Below, piece after piece: positions 59,046-64,000 of a stretch of DNA of 64,000 bases (its first letter is position 1; each line of letters opens with the position of its first letter). The stretch is from positions 3,906,001 to 3,970,000 of the forward strand of contig NZ_CP022823.1 of the NCBI RefSeq assembly GCF_002269255.1. Reading direction: 5' to 3'. The translations under genes were made by a program, and so were the position numbers. The notes below the pieces were generated by a model, which ran no database searches, had not been told where the DNA came from, and saw nothing but the letters and a program-made list of their open reading frames with translations. The stretch comes from Klebsiella quasivariicola (lineage in GTDB: Bacteria; Pseudomonadota; Gammaproteobacteria; Enterobacterales; Enterobacteriaceae).

Positions 59046-59789
59046 TCAGGCAGGGTTAGGAATATCAATAAAGGTAATATCCAGGTCGGTCGTTTCCGTC
59101 AGCCATTCGCTGAGGGCGCGAATGCCGCCCCGCTCGGTGGCGTGGTGGCCGGCGGCATAAAAATGCAGCCCCTGCTCGCGGGCAGAGTGAATGGTTTGTT
59201 CTGACACCTCGCCGGTGATAAACGCATCCACCCCGAAGCGCGCCGCGGCGTCGATAAAGCTCTGGCCACCGCCGGTACACCAGGCGACGCGGCTGACGGT
59301 ATCCGGCCCGGTATCGCCGCACCACAGCGGCTTACGCCCCAGCCGGGCTTCGATCCACGAGGCCAGTTCGAGGCCGGAAACCGGCATCGACAGTTCGCCC
59401 CACGGCACCAGCGGTTCGATTTCACCCAGCACATTAATCCCCAGCAGATGCGCCAGCTGCGCGTTATTGCCCAGCTCCGGGTGGGCATCCAATGGCAGGT
59501 GCCAGCCGTAAAGATTGATATCGTTGGCCAGCAGAGTTTTCAGGCGGCGGCGCTTCATGCCGCGGATCACTGGCGATTCGTTTTTCCAGAAATAGCCATG
59601 ATGAACAATCACCGCATCCGCCTGCAGCCGAACGGCCTCATCCAGCAGCGCCTGGCTGGCCGTCACCCCGGTGACGATCTTGTGTATCGTGTCGCGTCCT
59701 TCCACCTGCAGACCGTTAGGGGCGAAATCACTGATGGCCGCACTATTGAGCTTGTCGTTAATCAGTTGTTCCAGTTCGCTATTTTTCAT
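59046..59789 (-). CDS. ybgI: NIF3-family metal-binding protein YbgI
   Basis: A 247-residue NIF3/YqfO-type protein forming toroidal hexamers with a dinuclear metal site. Histidines of that site are in DAVIVHHGYFW (about 61-71) and AAGHHATERGG near the C-terminus. It is often annotated as a GTP cyclohydrolase 1 type 2 homologue, but its function in E. coli is unproven. The ATG at 59789 has GGAG five nt upstream and gives the E. coli length. Head of the pxp operon. Confidence 0.94.
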   Translation of the reverse strand: MKNSELEQLINDKLNSAAISDFAPNGLQVEGRDTIHKIVTGVTASQALLDEAVRLQADAVIVHHGYFWKNESPVIRGMKRRRLKTLLANDINLYGWHLPLDAHPELGNNAQLAHLLGINVLGEIEPLVPWGELSMPVSGLELASWIEARLGRKPLWCGDTGPDTVSRVAWCTGGGQSFIDAAARFGVDAFITGEVSEQTIHSAREQGLHFYAAGHHATERGGIRALSEWLTETTDLDITFIDIPNPA

Positions 59790-60056
59790 CGCCACTCCAG
59801 CAGATAATCAGGGTATACAAAGGCATAACATAACCATATCCATTCGGGTCGTCGATAGTCCGCTACCGCCGCTGACCATGACTTTTTAGCGAATCCCGCA
59901 ATTTGTCTATTCATACCGTCGCGCATTCATGTATATTTATGCACTTATAAAGCATATTAAATAACCAGAAAGCCCCTCAAGCCATGAATATGACTAATAC
60001 ATCGCTATTCATGCAGAACGATCGACTTTCGCTTTACGCCAGGAACCACACTTCAT

Positions 60057-61535
60057 ATGAAGACAACATCATCGCAGCCGCGGGCGATTTACTACGTCGT
60101 GGCGCTGCAGATCTGGGAGTATTTTAGCTTCTACGGCATGCGCGCCCTGCTGATCCTCTATCTCACCAATCAGCTCAAATATGACGATAACCACGCCTAT
60201 GCCCTGTTCAGCGCCTACTGTTCGCTGGTCTATGTCACGCCGATCCTCGGCGGCTATCTGGCCGATAAGCTGTTAGGCAACCGGATGGCGGTGATGCTCG
60301 GCGCGCTGCTGATGGCCATTGGCCATCTGGTGCTCGGGGCCAGCGAAGCGGCTCCTATCTTCCTCTACCTGTCGCTGGCGATCATCGTCTGCGGCTACGG
60401 GCTGTTTAAATCCAACGTCAGCTGTCTGCTGGGCGAACTCTACGAACCCGCCGATCCGCGTCGCGATGGCGGCTTCTCGCTGATGTATGCCGCGGGCAAT
60501 ATCGGCTCGATTATCGCGCCGATCGCCTGCGGCTACGTACAGGAAGAGTATAGCTGGGCGATGGGCTTTGCCCTCGCGGCCATCGGCATGATTGCGGGGC
60601 TGGTGATTTTCCTCTGCGGCAACCGTCACTTCCGGCATACCGCCGGCGTCAACCGCCAGGCGTTGTGCGCGCGCCGTGTTCTGCTACCAAACTGGGGCTG
60701 GCTGCTGGTGCTGCTGGTCACCGCCCCGCTGCTGATTGCGGTGCTGTTCTGGCAGGAGTGGTCGGTGTATGCCCTGATCGTGGCGACCGCGATTGGCCTG
60801 GTGGTACTGGCGCGGATCTACCTGCGCGCCGAGACCGATAAGCAGCGCAAGGATCTGCGGCTGATCGTCGTCCTCACCGCGTTTAGCCTGCTGTTCTGGG
60901 CCTTCGCCCAGCAGGGCGGCAGCTCCATCAGCCTGTATATCGACCGCTTCGTTAACCGCCATATCATGAGCTATGAAGTTCCCACCGCCATGTTCCAGTC
61001 GGTCAACGCCTTCGCGGTAATGCTCTGTGGGATGGTGCTGGCGTGGCTGGTGAAAGAGAGCGTGGGTGGCAATCGCACCGTACGCATCTGGGGGAAATTC
61101 GCCCTCGGTCTGGGCCTGATGAGCGCCGGGTTCTGCATTCTGACCCTTAGCGCCCGCTGGTCGGCGGCCTATGGCCAGTCGTCCATGCCGCTGATGGTGC
61201 TGGGGCTGGCGGTGATGGGCTTTGCCGAACTGTTTATCGATCCGGTCGCGATGTCGCAAATCACCCGCATTGAGATCCCGGGGGTCACCGGGGTGATGAC
61301 CGGTATCTATATGCTGCTCTCCGGGGCCATCGCCAACTATCTGGCCGGCGTCATCGCCGACCAGACCTCGCAGGCGTCATTCGACGCCGCCGGGGCGGTG
61401 AACTACTCCATTGACGCCTACATCAAGGTCTTCAGCCAGATCACCTGGGGCGCGCTGGCCTGCGTCGGCGTGGTGCTGGTCATCTGGCTGTATCACTCGC
61501 TGAAGGTCAGGACCCGCCGTCTGGCGGTGGAGTAA
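60057..61535 (+). CDS. dtpD: Proton-dependent oligopeptide transporter DtpD
   Basis: A 492-residue POT/PTR-family symporter with about 14 TM helices. The TM1 motif is QIWEYFSFYGMRALL, in place of the usual ExxERFxYY, as in E. coli DtpD (YbgH). FKSNVSCLLGELYEP and the C-terminal GVTGVMTGIYMLLSGA blocks are conserved. It imports di- and tripeptides. Its last 29 bp overlap the 3' end of phrB on the other strand. The 59790-60056 gap holds its promoter region. Confidence 0.95.
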   Translation: MKTTSSQPRAIYYVVALQIWEYFSFYGMRALLILYLTNQLKYDDNHAYALFSAYCSLVYVTPILGGYLADKLLGNRMAVMLGALLMAIGHLVLGASEAAPIFLYLSLAIIVCGYGLFKSNVSCLLGELYEPADPRRDGGFSLMYAAGNIGSIIAPIACGYVQEEYSWAMGFALAAIGMIAGLVIFLCGNRHFRHTAGVNRQALCARRVLLPNWGWLLVLLVTAPLLIAVLFWQEWSVYALIVATAIGLVVLARIYLRAETDKQRKDLRLIVVLTAFSLLFWAFAQQGGSSISLYIDRFVNRHIMSYEVPTAMFQSVNAFAVMLCGMVLAWLVKESVGGNRTVRIWGKFALGLGLMSAGFCILTLSARWSAAYGQSSMPLMVLGLAVMGFAELFIDPVAMSQITRIEIPGVTGVMTGIYMLLSGAIANYLAGVIADQTSQASFDAAGAVNYSIDAYIKVFSQITWGALACVGVVLVIWLYHSLKVRTRRLAVE

Positions 61536-62949
61536 TCCCCTTTCTGGCGGCCTCCCAGGCCGCCAGCGTCTCCTGCCGCGCCTGTTTGTGATCGACCATC
61601 GGGCGCGGATAATCCAGTTTGATCCCTTGTTTATCCGCCCACACCCACGGCTGATGCAGCGCCTTCTCCGGCACCTTTGCCAGCTCAGGCAGCCAGCGAC
61701 GCATAAACACCCCCTGCTTATCAAACTTCTCGCCCTGGGTGGTGGGATTAAAAATGCGGAAATAGGGCGCGGCGTCGGTGCCGGTCGAGGCTGCCCACTG
61801 CCAGCCACCGTTGTTCGCCGCCAGGTCGCCATCAATCAGTTGGCTCATGAAATAACGCTCCCCTGCCCGCCAGTCGAGGCGCAGATCCTTCGTCAGGAAA
61901 CTGGCGACAATCATACGCAGCCGGTTATGCATCCAGCCGGTGGCGTTAAGCTGGCGCATCGCGGCATCGACAATCGGAAAGCCGGTCTCCCCGCGCTGCC
62001 AGGCCTGCAGGGCGGCCTCATCTTCACGCCAGGCGACCTTATCGGTCCACGCGATAAACGGGCGTCCTTTACAGAGTTTCGGATAGTAAACCATCAGATG
62101 GCGGTAAAACTCGCGCCAGATCAGCTCATTAAGCCAGGTGGCGCCGGCCCCGCCGTCCAGCGCGTTCGGGTGCTCCGCCAGCAGACGATGCAGGCACTGG
62201 CGCGGCGACAGCACCCCGGTGGCGAGGCAGGGCGACAGACGACTGGTCCCTTCCACGGCGGGGAGATCGCGCTGCCCCTCATAATCCGCCGCCGGTTGCT
62301 GACAAAACGCGCGCAGACGGGCCAGCGCCGTTTTTTCATCCGCGGCAAACAGCAGCCCATCAAACGGCGTTTGCGGGTAGTTAAGCTCAGGCACCGGCGG
62401 CGCCTGGCGGGCTGGCGTCTGGCGCGCCTTCGGGGCCGCCACGCACGCCGGCAACCCGTCCCGCAGACGGCGAATAAACGCATTCTTAAACGGGGTGAAG
62501 ACTTTATACATTTCGCCGCCGCCGGTCAGTACGCTGCCAGGCGGCAACAGGACGCTGTCGTCAAATCCCTGGCAAATCACGTCGCGCAAGGTGTTCTCAA
62601 CGGCCGCATCGCGCTGGCGTTCATTGAATTCGTACTGATAGTTGTAGAACAGGTGACTGACCTGATGCTGCTGGCAGAAATGGGCCAGCCGCTCGACGCT
62701 GGCGGTAAAATCGTCCGCCTCTTCGACCCACAGCGGTATACCCCGTTCCGCCAGCGCGGCGTGCAGACTGTGCAAATGGCTGGCGATAAACGCGGCCTGC
62801 CGCGGCGCCAGGTGATGCTCACGCCACTGCCCCGGGGTGGCGATAAACAGCGCCAGCACCTGCGCCTGCGGATCGCGGCAGGCGGCGGCCAGCGCCAGGT
62901 TATCGTGAATGCGTAAATCCGTGCGTAACCAGACCAGATGGGTGGCCAT
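61507..62949 (-). CDS. phrB: Deoxyribodipyrimidine photolyase
   Basis: A 480-residue class I CPD photolyase. The N-terminal Rossmann domain binds the antenna folate (HLVWLRTDLRIHDNLAL), and the C-terminal helical domain binds FAD (GWMHNRLRMIVASFLTKD, DLAANNGGWQWAASTGTDA). It repairs UV cyclobutane dimers with blue light. The ATG at 62949 has AGGAG 4 nt upstream. Convergent with dtpD, with overlapping 3' ends. E. coli PhrB has 472 residues. Confidence 0.96.
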   Translation of the reverse strand: MATHLVWLRTDLRIHDNLALAAACRDPQAQVLALFIATPGQWREHHLAPRQAAFIASHLHSLHAALAERGIPLWVEEADDFTASVERLAHFCQQHQVSHLFYNYQYEFNERQRDAAVENTLRDVICQGFDDSVLLPPGSVLTGGGEMYKVFTPFKNAFIRRLRDGLPACVAAPKARQTPARQAPPVPELNYPQTPFDGLLFAADEKTALARLRAFCQQPAADYEGQRDLPAVEGTSRLSPCLATGVLSPRQCLHRLLAEHPNALDGGAGATWLNELIWREFYRHLMVYYPKLCKGRPFIAWTDKVAWREDEAALQAWQRGETGFPIVDAAMRQLNATGWMHNRLRMIVASFLTKDLRLDWRAGERYFMSQLIDGDLAANNGGWQWAASTGTDAAPYFRIFNPTTQGEKFDKQGVFMRRWLPELAKVPEKALHQPWVWADKQGIKLDYPRPMVDHKQARQETLAAWEAARKGITPPPDGGS

Positions 62950-63080
62950 ATCACTCCTCATTATCCGTCAGCAAAACTCATCTCATGATATAAGCCGGCA
63001 AAAATAGCGCGCTCCGGCAAAATAAGCACCTGCCAATTCCGTTGCGGCGCATGAAAACGAGTGTAGACAAGCGGCGAAAA

Positions 63081-63109
63081 AAAACCGCCGGGGGCAACCC
63101 GGCGGTTTT
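63081..63109. terminator. Terminator between ybfA and phrB
   Basis: AAAACCGCCGGG (63081-63092), GGCAA and CCCGGCGGTTTT (63098-63109) form a 12-bp stem with A- and T-runs. It ends ybfA on the minus strand before phrB. Confidence 0.9.
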
Positions 63110-63133
63110 CTTATTTTCTTCGCAGCAGGACGA

Positions 63134-63340
63134 TTAATAAAAATCGTGAGCGGCTTTTTCCGCCTGCGCCATCCATACCGGCTGCTCGCTGGTTTTCGAC
63201 CATACCCGGTGCAGCCAGCTGTAGTAGCGGGCGCGATCTTTCCAGAACAGCATCACCGGCAGCGCCACGACGCCAGCCACGACGGCGAAAGCACGACGCA
63301 GCAAAATAATATGAGCAGGATAAGCTTTGTACAACGCCAT
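63134..63340 (-). CDS. ybfA: Small membrane protein YbfA
   Basis: A 68-residue protein matching E. coli YbfA in LLRRAFAVVAGVVALPVMLF, FWKDRARYYS and HRVWSKTSEQPVWM. One clear TM helix (about 14-32) is followed by a basic cytoplasmic part. The function is unknown; it neighbours kdp in enterobacteria. Two ATGs are adjacent (63343 and 63340); the second matches the E. coli length. Confidence 0.9.
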   Translation of the reverse strand: MALYKAYPAHIILLRRAFAVVAGVVALPVMLFWKDRARYYSWLHRVWSKTSEQPVWMAQAEKAAHDFY

Positions 63341-63648
63341 CATTTCTCTCCCCTTTATCAGGCCGGCAAGCAGCGCCGGTAAAATTAACTTGTTTGTCTG
63401 AGCAAAATAGTACCGTGTTGGTTGTAATTTTACTACTCATCCGACCACTAAAAAGCACGTATTTATACTTAATTTACATTCATCGCGTAAATTAGTTACA
63501 AAAAAGTTAAATTAATACTAACCATCAGTTAATTTGTGCCTTTGTCATTTTTATACTTTTTTTACACCGCGCCCGCGGATTTTTGCGAAATCTTTGCGCC
63601 GTAATTTCTATTCTCCTGGTAAATCAAAAAGACACCCGGAGGTGGATT
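63341..63648. promoter_or_regulatory. kdpFABC promoter region
   Basis: An AT-rich 308-bp divergent gap between ybfA and kdpF with no gene. The segment 63548-63566 (TTTTTATACTTTTTTTACA) closely resembles the T-rich KdpE-binding site of E. coli, and GATTTTTGCGAAATCTTTGC just after it corresponds to the E. coli promoter zone. It implies KdpD/E control by low K+. Confidence 0.8.
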
Positions 63649-63738
63649 GTGACTGCAGGCGTACTCACTGGCGTTGGGCTGGTGTTCCTGTTACTGGCTT
63701 ATCTGGTTTATGCCTTGATACATGCGGAGGCATTCTGA
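63649..63738 (+). CDS. kdpF: K+-transporting ATPase small subunit KdpF
   Basis: A 29-residue single-span peptide starting with GTG: (M)TAGVLTGVGLVFLLLAY and ending LIHAEAF. It matches E. coli KdpF, which stabilises the KdpFABC complex. A GGAGG site lies 7 nt before the GTG. Its stop overlaps the kdpA start (TGATG). Confidence 0.94.
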   Translation: MTAGVLTGVGLVFLLLAYLVYALIHAEAF

Positions 63739-64000
63739 TGGCTGCCCAGGGATTTTTATTATTAGCCAGCTATCTGCTGGTATTGCTGGTGCTGGCGCGC
63801 CCGCTGGGGGCGTGTCTGGCGAGGATGGTAAACGATATCCCGCTTCCCGGCCTGGCCGGCGTCGAGCGCGTCCTGTGGCGCGTAGCCGGGATCCGCGCCG
63901 AGGAGATGGGCTGGCTGCAGTATTTGCTGGCGATCCTGCTGTTTAACGCCCTCGGCGGCCTGGTCCTGTTCGCCCTGCTGATGCTGCAGGGCGTGCTGCC
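63738..64000 (+). CDS. kdpA: K+-transporting ATPase channel subunit KdpA, 5' part only
   Basis: The first 87 codons of KdpA, cut by the window end; the full protein is near 557 residues. The start MAAQGFLLLASYLLVLLVLA and the block NDIPLPGLAGVERVLWRV match E. coli. KdpA is the potassium-selective channel-like subunit that works with the P-type ATPase KdpB. Coupled to kdpF by overlap. Confidence 0.95.
   Translation, partial: MAAQGFLLLASYLLVLLVLARPLGACLARMVNDIPLPGLAGVERVLWRVAGIRAEEMGWLQYLLAILLFNALGGLVLFALLMLQGVL

Overview
This window is chromosomal DNA from an enterobacterium close to Klebsiella (K. pneumoniae complex is the best guess). From about 14.2 kb to the right end the gene order is the reverse complement of the 16-17 min region of Escherichia coli: pgl-ybhA-mod-acrZ-gal-gpmA-aroG-ybgS-zitB-pnuC-nadA-tRNA(Lys/Val)-tol/pal-cyd-suc-sdh-gltA-nei-pxp-ybgI-dtpD-phrB-ybfA-kdp. 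It has Klebsiella-type differences: a pcp gene inside the pxp operon, no mngAB next to cydA, and a blue-light (blu/ycgZ) block beside pgl. The genus call rests on remembered gene order and protein similarity; no database search was run.

Left part (1-9.1 kb, accessory): a P-type ATPase cut by the window edge sits downstream of a universal stress protein gene on the minus strand. Facing away is a cassette made of a 36-residue single-span membrane peptide, an RND efflux adaptor, an RND permease and an acyltransferase-3 membrane protein. An orphan exported, probably beta-barrel, protein follows on the other strand.

Blue-light block (9.1-14.2 kb): a Bdm-like connector gene and a LuxR-type regulator face bluR, bluF and the ycgZ-ymgA-ariR operon. 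TGTACA motifs, the kind of site used by MlrA-type MerR proteins, lie before the Bdm-like gene, before bluR, and between bluF and ycgZ. This suggests a BluR regulon larger than the one known in E. coli.

Metabolic core (14.2-31.7 kb): 6-phosphogluconolactonase, a HAD phosphatase, molybdate uptake and its regulator ModE with an operator, the AcrB partner AcrZ, the galETKM operon with both GalR/GalS operators at E. coli-like spacing, phosphoglycerate mutase, DAHP synthase with a TyrR box, zinc efflux, and NAD precursor uptake and synthesis with a NadR-like box.

tRNA array (32.0-33.3 kb): five tRNA-Lys and two tRNA-Val genes, in the E. coli order lysT-valT-lysW-valZ-lysY-lysZ-lysQ. They are interleaved with a 75-bp repeat that carries the 3' end of tRNA-Lys, and there is a 222-bp tandem duplication and a duplicated terminator.

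Envelope and respiration (33.4-55.2 kb): the Tol-Pal system, cytochrome bd oxidase (cydABX-ybgE, split by an ERIC element), 2-oxoglutarate dehydrogenase, succinyl-CoA synthetase, succinate dehydrogenase, and divergent citrate synthase. Together they encode the TCA segment from oxaloacetate to citrate and from 2-oxoglutarate to fumarate, plus a terminal oxidase.

Right end (55.2-64 kb): endonuclease VIII, a 5-oxoproline module (pcp plus pxpABC), YbgI, a peptide transporter, photolyase, YbfA, and the start of the kdpFABC potassium uptake operon behind a T-rich KdpE-like site.
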